Below are positions 7,590-14,245 of a stretch of DNA of 35,098 bases, piece by piece. Each line of letters begins with the position of its first letter. The first letter of the stretch is position 1. Source of the stretch: a virus; IMG/VR virus record IMGVR_UViG_3300033145_002414, positions 1 to 35,098 of that record; one strand, 5' to 3'. Below the pieces are notes generated by a model. That model had not been told where the DNA came from. It worked only from the letters and a program-made list of their open reading frames with translations, and ran no database searches. The position numbers were made by a program, and so were the translations under genes.

Positions 7590-7604
7590 TCTAATTTAAT
7601 TAGA
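7590..7604. promoter_or_regulatory. Operator O1, TCTAATT-T-AATTAGA
   Basis: Perfect 15-bp palindrome with a one-base centre, between the divergent promoters. An identical copy lies at 7701-7715, which strongly suggests repressor or Cro binding. Confidence 0.75.
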
Positions 7605-7622
7605 AAATAATAAAAAAAGGAC

Positions 7623-7650
7623 TTGACAATTCTAATTTATATGATATAAT
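7623..7650 (+). promoter_or_regulatory. Early rightward promoter, full consensus boxes
   Basis: TTGACA (7623-7628), 16 bases, TATAAT (7645-7650). Both boxes match sigma-70 consensus exactly. The spacer contains TCTAATTTATATGAT, a partial operator match. It drives the Cro-like gene and the early operon. Confidence 0.85.
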
Positions 7651-7651
7651 T

Positions 7652-7666
7652 TCTAACGCAAATAGA
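7652..7666. promoter_or_regulatory. Operator-like site O2, TCTAACGCAAATAGA
   Basis: Matches the 15-bp operator at 11 of 15 positions and keeps both outer half-site ends (TCTAA, ATAGA). It covers the likely transcription start of the early promoter, so binding here would block it. Confidence 0.5.
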
Positions 7667-7700
7667 AAAAGGCAACTTTAGAAATTTTTTAACTTTTAAA

Positions 7701-7715
7701 TCTAATTTAATTAGA
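7701..7715. promoter_or_regulatory. Operator O3, identical to O1
   Basis: Second exact copy of TCTAATTTAATTAGA, in the untranslated leader 15 bases before the Cro-like start. Sites about 50-60 bases apart would allow cooperative binding by repressor dimers. Confidence 0.75.
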
Positions 7716-7730
7716 AAAAGGAACTTCCAA

Positions 7731-7955
7731 ATGATAAAAGTAAATGAGACACTCAGAAGATGGCTGGAAATCAGAAACTGGTCCAATAGAGAACTGGCAG
7801 AAGCAATCGGCTATGATGAAGGAGCTATATCAAAAGTTATCAACGGAAAGAAAGAGCCATCTAAACAATTAATGAAAAAATTAATGGACCTTACCGGATT
7901 AGATTTTGGAAGAGAAAGTCTTTTTGTTTACGAAAGGAAAAACGGAGTGAGTTAA
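7731..7955 (+). CDS. Cro-like HTH regulator
   Basis: 74 residues. HTH_XRE fold over most of the length, with the recognition region AEAIGYDEGAISKVINGKKEPS (split here as AEAIGYDEG / AISKVINGK). It is the first gene of the rightward early operon, divergent from the repressor and preceded by operator repeats, so it most likely represses the repressor promoter and commits to lytic growth. AAAAAGGAA precedes the ATG. Stop and next start overlap by one base. Confidence 0.85.
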   Translation: MIKVNETLRRWLEIRNWSNRELAEAIGYDEGAISKVINGKKEPSKQLMKKLMDLTGLDFGRESLFVYERKNGVS

Positions 7956-8359
7956 TGTCCCGGCCTACTAAAAATAAAAAAATAAAAATCGATGAGCTTC
8001 TAGAAGCTATGTGTTTTTATAATCGGTTCATTGAAAGTGTAGATGAAATTTTAAAAGGTTTAGATGCTAATGAACAAAAGGATCATGCCAACGATTCTAT
8101 CCGCAATGAGGTTATGGAAGTAATCATCGATGCCATGAAGGATAACGCTGCCGGTGCAAAAAACCTTGTCGATAGAAATCTTAACGTAGCACATCAGCGC
8201 TTAAAAGAACAGGAGCGCCAAGACCTAGAAGACGACATACCCCGCCTTGAGGCCCGCAATAACTTAATCAAATTGAGAAACAAAGCAGTAAATTTAATGA
8301 ATAATTTAAGAGAATCCATTAAAAAACTGGAGTCTAAGGATGCCGACAAAAACAAATAG
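7955..8359 (+). CDS. Early protein of unknown function, helical
   Basis: 134 residues, starting on the last base of the Cro-like gene. It is predicted fully helical and charged, with heptad-like patterns near 85-130 suggesting a coiled coil. No motif is recognised. It overlaps the next gene by 20 bases. Its place between two DNA-binding proteins suggests an early regulatory or host-takeover role, but nothing in the sequence states it. Confidence 0.6.
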   Translation: MSRPTKNKKIKIDELLEAMCFYNRFIESVDEILKGLDANEQKDHANDSIRNEVMEVIIDAMKDNAAGAKNLVDRNLNVAHQRLKEQERQDLEDDIPRLEARNNLIKLRNKAVNLMNNLRESIKKLESKDADKNK

Positions 8360-8549
8360 ATTATTAACTGTAAAAGAACTTGCCGAATACCTGCATTGTT
8401 CGCCAGCTACTATCTGGCAGAATTGGACTAAATGGAGAGATAAATACAATCTAACCGTTATAAGAATAAATGGCAATGAAGGCGGAAAGGCAAGCTTGCG
8501 GTTTAAAAAAAGTGAAATAGATAAAATGCTTGAATCGTGGCAGATATAG
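8340..8549 (+). CDS. Excisionase-family small HTH protein
   Basis: 69 residues with the MerR/HTH_17 excisionase pattern: LLTVKELAEYLHCSPATIW (about 7-26) as helix-turn-helix, a wing and the terminal RFKKSEIDKMLES helix. Proteins like this bend attachment-site DNA to direct excision (Xis/AlpA) or act as small regulators. As the phage has an integrase and no other clear Xis, this is the leading candidate, with the RDF-like gene at 10111 as alternative. Overlaps the preceding gene. Confidence 0.65.
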   Translation: MPTKTNRLLTVKELAEYLHCSPATIWQNWTKWRDKYNLTVIRINGNEGGKASLRFKKSEIDKMLESWQI

Positions 8550-8560
8550 GGGGTGGTTAA

Positions 8561-8779
8561 ATGTTCATAAATAAGAAAGCAGTAAAGAGATATCTTAAAG
8601 ATTATCGCAAAAGAACCTCAAAGGATTTTTTAATAGCTTTAAACGGCCGGATTAAAGAAATTCTGGACAAAGCAATTCTGGCCAGCAATAGCAAGCGAAC
8701 TGTATTAGAAAGAGATTTGAATTACATTCAGATAAAACAGGGGGTTGACCCTGTAAAAAAAAGATTGGAGGGTAAGTAA
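8561..8779 (+). CDS. Small early protein, unknown
   Basis: 72 residues, highly basic (many Lys/Arg), helical. GGGGG-containing ribosome binding site. No family recognised. The basic charge would suit nucleic-acid binding. It shares its final A with the next gene's ATG. Confidence 0.55.
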   Translation: MFINKKAVKRYLKDYRKRTSKDFLIALNGRIKEILDKAILASNSKRTVLERDLNYIQIKQGVDPVKKRLEGK

Positions 8780-8973
8780 TGATAGAAAAAATGATTATTA
8801 TTACAGCATTTATTTTGTATGGTCTTTTTTTCGCAGGTGGCATTGCTTGGGAAGTCATTAGAAGAAAGAAAGCTGAATTAGACGACGAATTAAGACAGAA
8901 AGAAATTGACAGGGATGTTGGAAGATTAAGAGCAGGAGAGGGTTTAAATAGGGGCTGGGTGCAAAACGCTTAA
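8779..8973 (+). CDS. Small single-pass membrane protein
   Basis: 64 residues: one hydrophobic segment (about 5-24, IIITAFILYGLFFAGGIAWE) then a charged cytoplasmic-type tail (RRKKAELDDELRQKE). Translationally coupled to the preceding gene (TAATG). Function unknown. Confidence 0.55.
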   Translation: MIEKMIIITAFILYGLFFAGGIAWEVIRRKKAELDDELRQKEIDRDVGRLRAGEGLNRGWVQNA

Positions 8974-9026
8974 ATGGTGAGTATGAAGGACTTGCCAGCC
9001 CGCCCACAAATCAAAAAGGAGTTAAT

Positions 9027-10118
9027 ATGTTAGATTTAGCCAAAAATATAGAAGAATTAGTATTAAAAGAAAATAAAGAACGTAGTAAATATCGCAATGG
9101 ACCAAGAGACCATTTTTGGGCGAGTGATGTTTATAAATGCAAAAGACAGCTTTTTTATGAATTCAAAGACGTACCTAAAAAGGATTTAGATGCCAGAGCA
9201 TTATTAATCTTCAAGGCAGGAGATGCCTTTCATGATTTGATTAAAAATTATCTCTGGCGGACTGGTGTTTTAAGACAGGAAGAAGCAAGGCTTCCTGAAA
9301 CTGCAAGAGAAGAACTTAATCTTACCGGGCGCTTTGATGCGATGGTTTCAACGACTCCCGAAGGTGAACGTGAATTAGTAGAAATCAAATCCATCAGCCA
9401 TTTTGGCTTTGAGGATATGGCAGAACCAAAAGAGGAATGGGTGGGTCAACTAACTATATATATGCACTATCTGAATGTTAAAAAGGGCATTATTTTTGCA
9501 GTCAATAAAAATACATCTCAGATGAAGCAATTTGAGGTGCCTTATAGCGAAAAAGAATTCAAAAAGGTAGTTAAGTATTTTAAGAATGTTGAAAAATATA
9601 TCAAAAAGGATAAAGAGCCAAAGCGTCCTTATGCAAGAGACAGCTGGCAGTGCAGATATTGTAAATTCAACAAACATTGTTGGCGTGATTGTCCACTGCC
9701 TGAACCACCAGAATTAAAAATTGATGAATCAGTTGAACCGCCGAGCCAAGAAGTACTTGAATCTGCCATTTCAATCTATGGCTATCTTGATGCAGAAATA
9801 AAAAAGCTTACATCTGAATATAAAGCGGCCAAGCAAATTATTGAGTGCTACTTTAAGACCAATAAAGAAAAGATTGTCTCTGGCGACAAATACGTAATAG
9901 AGCGGATTCAAAGACAGAATGTTTACTACAATGCAGAAAAACTGCTTAAGAAATTAGGCCCTGAAATATACGCAATCGTATCCAAGCCCCAATCTACCTT
10001 GATCAAACAGGCTCTTAAAGAGAATAAGATTGACCCAACAGCAGTAGAGAAATCTAAAGAATATAAATTTACTGAAGTTTTAAAAGTAAAGAAAAAGGAA
10101 GGTGAAGAAAATGATTAA
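9027..10118 (+). CDS. PD-(D/E)XK nuclease with Fe-S cysteines (Cas4/RecB-like)
   Basis: 363 residues. Cas4/RecB-type nuclease signatures in order: C38 (YKCKRQ), H69 (GDAFHD), D104 (GRFDAM), E119-I-K121, the QxxxY motif Q141/Y145, and the C-terminal cysteines C209, C212, C218 (CRYCKFNKHC), which with C38 should hold an Fe-S cluster. The C-terminal 130 residues are helical and extend beyond Cas4. It probably degrades DNA ends in phage recombination or replication, since the next gene has an annealing-protein-like tail. AAAAAGGAG ribosome binding site. No CRISPR array is present, so it is not an adaptation gene here. Confidence 0.85.
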   Translation: MLDLAKNIEELVLKENKERSKYRNGPRDHFWASDVYKCKRQLFYEFKDVPKKDLDARALLIFKAGDAFHDLIKNYLWRTGVLRQEEARLPETAREELNLTGRFDAMVSTTPEGERELVEIKSISHFGFEDMAEPKEEWVGQLTIYMHYLNVKKGIIFAVNKNTSQMKQFEVPYSEKEFKKVVKYFKNVEKYIKKDKEPKRPYARDSWQCRYCKFNKHCWRDCPLPEPPELKIDESVEPPSQEVLESAISIYGYLDAEIKKLTSEYKAAKQIIECYFKTNKEKIVSGDKYVIERIQRQNVYYNAEKLLKKLGPEIYAIVSKPQSTLIKQALKENKIDPTAVEKSKEYKFTEVLKVKKKEGEEND

Positions 10119-11175
10119 AGGTCTTAGTGAAATTCGCAGGTGTCCACGTTTAGGTCATATCAGGTTAGGCATTAAAAAGATTCATCCTAAATCAAAAAAA
10201 GAATATCCAGTTGAAGTTGATTATTTTATTCTAGATCCACAGACTCCTGATGCGAGACGCAACAAGGAATTAAAAGAGCAGTTCAAAGAAGCTTATGGCG
10301 AAAAACCCGCCCATATAAAAATAATGTTTCCACCAACAGTTCCAGAAATCTTTTTTGCACAATGGTATAAGCGTTATGGTAGTGGCACATTGCTTAAATG
10401 TAAAGGCGATGGCGAGACCGCCATCTGTTCTTTGCCTGAATTTGCTGAAGGATTAGAAGTCATAGGAAAAGACGAAATGGGACTTACTAAGGTAAAGTGC
10501 TTAGGCCCAGAATGTCCATATCAGAAAGATAGATCGTGTCATAGGCTTGCGTCTTTACAGGTATTGCTTCCAGATATATCAGGCGTTGGGGTATGGCAGA
10601 TAAATACCAGTAGCTGGAATTCTATTGTAAACATCAATTCTGCTTTGGATTGGCTTAATGGTCTTTGTGGAAGATTTGCTATGATTCCAATGACACTTAT
10701 GAGGGTGCCAACAGATATACCATATGAAGGCAAAAGGTCAAAGCATTATGTTTTGCAGATAGACCGGAATGTTAAATTGGCCGAAATCCAAAAGGCAGCT
10801 TTAATTGCACCCGAAAAGATAGCTTTACCCGAGCCAGATGAGTCTAAAGACGCTTTGTTTTACGACCAGAATGGAATTCAAGAAAAAAAAGAAGGCAAGA
10901 AAGAGATAGAGCAAGAATTCCAAGAAGAGACAAAGGAAAATATAAAAAAGGCAGAAGAGAAGAAAGAACGGCCGAAGAAAAAGAATTTTGCTACAGAAAA
11001 ACAAAGAGATGCAATTTTAAAGCTGTTCAGGAAAATAGGTTTTGAAGATAGAGATATTGTCTTCAAGGTCGGCGAAATTGTAGGCAAAAACACAGAAGGC
11101 AAGAAATTAGTTGAAGTAATGCAGGAATTAACATCTGACGAGGCAGATTCTTTGATAATGGAATTACAGAAATAA
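10111..11175 (+). CDS. Recombination-directionality-factor-like / DNA metabolism protein
   Basis: 354 residues from ATG 10111, with AAGGAAGG upstream; a GTG at 10102 is possible. The N-terminal ~240 residues resemble the gp3/RDF-like phage family, with a putative metal-binding set (RRCPRLGH near 10-17, C95, C104, then KCLGPECPYQKDRSCH near 130-146). A Glu/Lys-rich linker (about 255-295) follows, and then a small C-terminal domain (ATEKQRDAILKLFRKIG ... LTSDEADSLIMEL) also found at the ends of phage RecT and SSB-like proteins. It overlaps the nuclease gene by 8 bases, suggesting joint action in DNA recombination or replication. Whether it controls integrase direction is open, as such factors are best known with serine integrases. 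Confidence 0.6.
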   Translation: MIKGLSEIRRCPRLGHIRLGIKKIHPKSKKEYPVEVDYFILDPQTPDARRNKELKEQFKEAYGEKPAHIKIMFPPTVPEIFFAQWYKRYGSGTLLKCKGDGETAICSLPEFAEGLEVIGKDEMGLTKVKCLGPECPYQKDRSCHRLASLQVLLPDISGVGVWQINTSSWNSIVNINSALDWLNGLCGRFAMIPMTLMRVPTDIPYEGKRSKHYVLQIDRNVKLAEIQKAALIAPEKIALPEPDESKDALFYDQNGIQEKKEGKKEIEQEFQEETKENIKKAEEKKERPKKKNFATEKQRDAILKLFRKIGFEDRDIVFKVGEIVGKNTEGKKLVEVMQELTSDEADSLIMELQK

Positions 11176-11180
11176 CAAAA

Positions 11181-11251
11181 TCAGGGGCAGGTTTCCTCGC
11201 TTTCCTCCATAAGTTGAGGCTTGGGCTTTACCCACCCTTGCCTGCCCCTGA
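11181..11251 (+). ncRNA. Candidate structured RNA (three-way junction)
   Basis: An 11-bp perfect GC-rich closing stem (TCAGGGGCAGG 11181-11191 with CCTGCCCCTGA 11241-11251) encloses two small hairpins: CCTC/GAGG around CATAAGTT (11204-11219) and TGGG/CCCA around CTTTA (11222-11234). No T run follows, so it is not a simple terminator. It lies between two early genes, just before a ribosome binding site. Function unknown; strand chosen by operon direction. Confidence 0.45.
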
Positions 11252-11283
11252 TGAAAAAATGAAATTTGCAGGGAGGGATGTCA

Positions 11284-11565
11284 ATGCTAAAAACTAAAAA
11301 ACAACAGTTAATAGAATGGTTAAAGAAAAAGAGGATATTTGCTACTCACGAGGTGGAGGCGTGGGGCTTACAGCATTTCTATATCAGGGCTGATAGGACG
11401 AAAAGAGACCTAATGAGAGAAGGCCTGATAAGAAAACTCACCGAAGAAGAGAAAGAAAGACAAGGTTACAGAGGCAAAGATGCTCTTTATATGTGGATTC
11501 CCCAAGAAGAAAAAATATCACAAGTCCAATACGAGCAGGAAAGAGAGTTTAATTTCGCAAGTTAA
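11284..11565 (+). CDS. Small winged-helix-like early protein
   Basis: 93 residues from ATG 11284 with GGGAGG eight bases upstream; ATG 11278 is too near that site. The sequence (LIEWLKKKRIFATHEVEAWGLQHFYIRADRTKRDLMREGLIRKL) has the helix-helix-helix-wing spacing of small wHTH proteins. Probably a DNA-binding early regulator. No specific family recognised. Confidence 0.6.
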   Translation: MLKTKKQQLIEWLKKKRIFATHEVEAWGLQHFYIRADRTKRDLMREGLIRKLTEEEKERQGYRGKDALYMWIPQEEKISQVQYEQEREFNFAS

Positions 11566-11567
11566 TA

Positions 11568-11726
11568 ATGCCAAAACAAGCCCTAAAAGAATACATACCA
11601 ATTATAACCGCAGAAGACCGAAAGAAGATAACGGCTTGTTTGAGACGATTAGAGGTTGAGGCGTTTTTAAGATACAGAAAGGAACATTCCAGAAAAAGAA
11701 AGGGTTTAAATCATGCCAGTAGGTAG
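11568..11726 (+). CDS. Small basic protein, unknown
   Basis: 52 codons from ATG 11568 directly after the previous gene, overlapping the next start by 14 bases. It is Arg/Lys-rich and helical, with no clear ribosome binding site. The gap it fills (about 150 bases) has no other frame, which supports it weakly. Confidence 0.45.
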   Translation: MPKQALKEYIPIITAEDRKKITACLRRLEVEAFLRYRKEHSRKRKGLNHASR

Positions 11727-12471
11727 AGTGCTACTAAAAAGCATTTCGGTTAGCAAAAAGCTGCCAAAATTAAAGACAGATGGAGCAAGACTATTATATA
11801 CCTGGTTATTGGCCCACGTTGATGTAAATGGTTGCTATGAGGCAGATCCAGGAGTAATTAAGAGCCATATATTTACAAGATTACGCAAAAGCGCCAAGAC
11901 AGTTAGACAATATCTTGATGATCTAGAACGCGTGGGGCTTATAATCCGATATGAAGCCAAAGGCGATGTTTATTTGATAATACCGGATTTTAGAGAAAAA
12001 CAGCCAAGTTTAAGGCCAGAAAGAGAAGCAAAACCGACTATTCCTTTACCTACTCCAGAGCAATTCCAGAGTAAATCAGGAGTAAATCAGGAACTCCCCC
12101 GCACAAGTCAAGTCAAGTCAAGTAAAGTAAAGATAAGTCAATATAAGTCCGGAGTAACTCCTGTGGATAAAAAGTCTGTGGATAACTGTTTAACCAAATT
12201 GACTGACTCATTTAAAAAATATGATTTTAAGAAAGAACAAAAATATAACTTGGTAGCTTTGTTATGCAGTAATATGAAAAGCAGATTTACATGTTTAGGA
12301 TTAGATGAGTGTAAAAGCATTCTAAATCAAATACTTAAAAAAATTTCTGATAAAAAACCTGTAAATCTCTATAGTTATTTAAAGAAATCAATAGAGAATT
12401 ACTTTAAAGATAATGCAGAAAAGTTAAGTCAAAAGGCTACAGGTGTTTATAAAAAACAAGAAGGGGATTAA
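11713..12471 (+). CDS. Replication initiator with winged-helix N-terminus
   Basis: 252 residues. The N-terminal ~100 residues (MPVGRVLLKSISVSKKLP ... ARLLYTWLLAHVDVNG) form the winged-helix domain seen in phage replication proteins of the O/DnaD-like type. A polar linker (105-160) is encoded by DNA full of short repeats and two DnaA boxes, and a helical C-terminal domain follows (170-245). As in lambda O, the origin probably lies within this gene and the protein binds the iterons and recruits host helicase. No helicase loader or polymerase gene follows, so it depends on host replication proteins. Domain call from fold pattern and embedded origin signals. Confidence 0.68.
   Translation: MPVGRVLLKSISVSKKLPKLKTDGARLLYTWLLAHVDVNGCYEADPGVIKSHIFTRLRKSAKTVRQYLDDLERVGLIIRYEAKGDVYLIIPDFREKQPSLRPEREAKPTIPLPTPEQFQSKSGVNQELPRTSQVKSSKVKISQYKSGVTPVDKKSVDNCLTKLTDSFKKYDFKKEQKYNLVALLCSNMKSRFTCLGLDECKSILNQILKKISDKKPVNLYSYLKKSIENYFKDNAEKLSQKATGVYKKQEGD
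12066..12185. other. ori: Candidate replication origin inside the initiator gene
   Basis: In order: two copies of AGTAAATCAGG at 11-base spacing (from 12070), a run of AAGTC/AAGTA pentamers (about 12115-12149), the palindrome GGAGT-A-ACTCC (12151-12161), and two perfect DnaA boxes TGTGGATAA at 12162-12170 and 12177-12185, 15 bases apart on the same strand. TTATCCACA is the strict DnaA consensus. Iterons within the initiator gene match the lambdoid design. Confidence 0.65.
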
Positions 12472-12491
12472 TCATTAAGAAGGGGGTAAAG

Positions 12492-12914
12492 ATGTTTGAT
12501 GAGGATAAAGTAGACCAAGCATTTGCAGGTGGAATAGCAGTTTGGATAATTGTTGTTTTAATTGTTTTGTTTTTGGTTTTCTTGATTGCTCGATGTGATA
12601 TAGCAAAAGCAGAAGAGATAGACAAGATTAGACTATGTAATGCTATCTTTAAAGCAGAAGGCGGATATAAGGCAACTTATCTATATGGTATTAAATCAGT
12701 TAAATATAAAGACGAGAAAGAAGCAAGAAGGATTTGTTTGAACAGCATTAGAAACAATATAAAACGCTGGGAAAAAGCGGGAAAGCCAGAAGATTTCATA
12801 ACTTTTATGGGTAGAAGATATTGTCCGCCAATCAATCCAAAGAATAGTAATTGGGTAAGAAATGTAAAGTATTTTTATGGGAAAAAGAGTGGAGATAATA
12901 ATTTCAAAGATTGA
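12492..12914 (+). CDS. Membrane-anchored lysozyme/transglycosylase-like protein
   Basis: 140 residues. An N-terminal hydrophobic segment (about 14-33, GGIAVWIIVVLIVLFLVFLI) is followed by a globular domain beginning KIRLCNAIFKAEGGYKATYLYGI. The IxxAEGG pattern places Glu-56 where lysozyme-like enzymes carry the catalytic acid, and the ICLNSIRNN, F-I-x-F-x-x-RYCP and WVRNVKYF blocks are shared by a family of small uncharacterised phage and bacterial proteins I remember as lysozyme-like. A signal-anchor helix would export it without a holin. It could be the missing endolysin, although it lies in the early region. The activity is not proven by the sequence. Confidence 0.5.
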   Translation: MFDEDKVDQAFAGGIAVWIIVVLIVLFLVFLIARCDIAKAEEIDKIRLCNAIFKAEGGYKATYLYGIKSVKYKDEKEARRICLNSIRNNIKRWEKAGKPEDFITFMGRRYCPPINPKNSNWVRNVKYFYGKKSGDNNFKD

Positions 12915-12926
12915 GAAGGATTAGAG

Positions 12927-13133
12927 ATGGGTATTCAAATTAGTAAACTTAGAAAGAAAGATAAAGGACGATTAGTTATCTATAAACAAGGCACACCGCA
13001 AATGGAAGAAGGGATAATTAAAACTTGGAATAAAACATATATTTTTGTGCTTTATAAAGGTGATTATTCAAGCAAGGCAACTTATCCAAGAGATTTAACC
13101 TTTGCATCAAAGGAGCAGAAAAATGACGAGTAG
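12927..13133 (+). CDS. Small beta-rich phage protein, unknown
   Basis: 68 residues: MGIQISKLRKKDKGRLVIYKQG ... GIIKTWNKTYIFVLYKGDYSSKATYPRDLTF (two blocks). This short SH3-like pattern is common in phage genomes but has no known job. AAGGA ribosome binding site. It overlaps a small frameshifted gene at its end. Confidence 0.6.
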   Translation: MGIQISKLRKKDKGRLVIYKQGTPQMEEGIIKTWNKTYIFVLYKGDYSSKATYPRDLTFASKEQKNDE

Positions 13134-13261
13134 GAAAAAGAAAAAAAAATAGAGAAAAGATAGAAAGTTGGATTGATGATTTTATTAAAACTTTAAGAAT
13201 AGAACTTTTTGAGGAAGAAAACAAAATCAAGGAGACCCAAAAATGCTTGAAAAAGATTTAG
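13123..13261 (+). pseudogene. Small charged protein split by a frameshift at an A9 run
   Basis: ATG 13123 (AAAGGAGCAG upstream) reads nine codons and meets TAG at 13150 after A9 (13141-13149). With one A fewer, the frame continues (aat aga gaa ...) to 13261, giving about 46 residues (REKIESWIDDFIKTLRIE ...). The downstream frame has no start of its own. Either an A9 miscall, transcriptional slippage or a real break. Function unknown. Confidence 0.45.
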
Positions 13262-13455
13262 AGATGAAAATAGATAAAGATTTTATTTTATTAATAAAAG
13301 AACTTAATCGAGTAGGTCTTAAAACAACTCAATGTTGTTCGGGGCATAAAGATGGCAATGCTTATTTAACTATTGCTTTGTCAAAAGACTGTGATTTTAT
13401 TTTTCGTTCTATTGATGATACTCCCCGATTGTTAATAAGGTGGAAAAGAAAATGA
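13243..13455 (+). CDS. Small CCSGH-motif protein, unknown
   Basis: 70 residues with GLKTTQCCSGHKDGNAYL (about 25-42). The CCSGH core recurs in small phage proteins of unknown role, probably metal-binding through Cys/His. CAAGGAGACC precedes the ATG. It overlaps the end of the frameshifted gene upstream. Confidence 0.6.
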   Translation: MLEKDLEMKIDKDFILLIKELNRVGLKTTQCCSGHKDGNAYLTIALSKDCDFIFRSIDDTPRLLIRWKRK

Positions 13456-13541
13456 GTATATTAAATAATCCTGAAAGAATAGAACGCTTTATACACGAAC
13501 ATATTCACGAGATAGAGATGCCCAAATACTTAAAAAGATAA
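13452..13541 (+). CDS. Possible 29-residue peptide
   Basis: ATG overlaps the previous stop (ATGA) and the frame runs 30 codons (NNPERIERFIHEHIHEIEMP). Without composition or family support it may be chance. The 40 bases after it hold no gene. Confidence 0.25.
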   Translation: MSILNNPERIERFIHEHIHEIEMPKYLKR

Positions 13542-13597
13542 TTAAAACGTTAGATTTTATAATTGAACGACAGTATAATTAAAAAGTGAGGCGAAAG

Positions 13598-14245
13598 ATG
13601 CCTGAAATGAAATTAGAAAAACAGGTTTGTTCACTTGAATTAAGTAAAAAACTTAAGGAGCTGGAGAGATTGGGAAGAGATAAATTGGGTAGATTTATAA
13701 AAGGACATAAAGTTATTGGTGGATTTAAAAAAGGCCACATAGGATTTACCCCTTATCTTTCTGAAAAGCATAAACAAAATATAGGGTTAGCTCTTAAAGG
13801 AAGGATTAGTCCAATGAAAGGAAGAAAAATGCCTCTATCCGCAAAGAAAGCGATTAGCAAGGCTCTTAAAGGAAAGCCACTCTTAAAAATAAGAGGTTCA
13901 AGACATTATAATTGGAAGAATGGAAGGACTAAATTACAAGCAAGAATAAGACACTCCGTAGAATATCAAAACTGGAGAAGAAAAGTATTTGCAAAAGATA
14001 ATTATACTTGTGTTTTATGTGGTAGCAGAAATGGTAATGGCAAAACTATTAAATTAAATGCAGACCATTATCCATTAGCTTTCAATGAACTATTAACAAA
14101 ATATAATATTAAAACATTTAAAGATGCTATGATTTGTAAAGCATTATGGAAAATAAATCTTGGTAGAACTTTATGTGTTAAATGCCATAAGAAAACTTTT
14201 AAGTTTTGGAGGAACCAATATGGAACTGGAGAAACAAGTTGTTAG
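13598..14245 (+). CDS. HNH homing endonuclease with NUMOD3-type repeats
   Basis: 215 residues from ATG 13598 (GAGG six bases before; an upstream GTG at 13586 is less likely). Residues 1-22 (MPEMKLEKQVCSLELSKKLK) look like the start of the neighbour at 14220. Two NUMOD3-like DNA-binding repeats follow (about 54-94, with ALKGR and ALKGK), and then an HNH domain: zinc knuckle C138xxC141, D156-H157, C193xxC196 and H197. It should nick or cut DNA to spread itself. A homing gene next to a homologous N-terminus suggests it invaded that gene. It overlaps the next gene's start by 26 bases. Confidence 0.85.
   Translation: MPEMKLEKQVCSLELSKKLKELERLGRDKLGRFIKGHKVIGGFKKGHIGFTPYLSEKHKQNIGLALKGRISPMKGRKMPLSAKKAISKALKGKPLLKIRGSRHYNWKNGRTKLQARIRHSVEYQNWRRKVFAKDNYTCVLCGSRNGNGKTIKLNADHYPLAFNELLTKYNIKTFKDAMICKALWKINLGRTLCVKCHKKTFKFWRNQYGTGETSC

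Noticed and set aside
9027-10118. Cas4 adaptation gene
   Set aside because: No CRISPR array, Cas1 or Cas2 nearby; phage recombination context.
12115-12149. CRISPR-like short repeats
   Set aside because: Units are 5 bases without spacers, inside a coding region; iterons fit better. No array is found anywhere.
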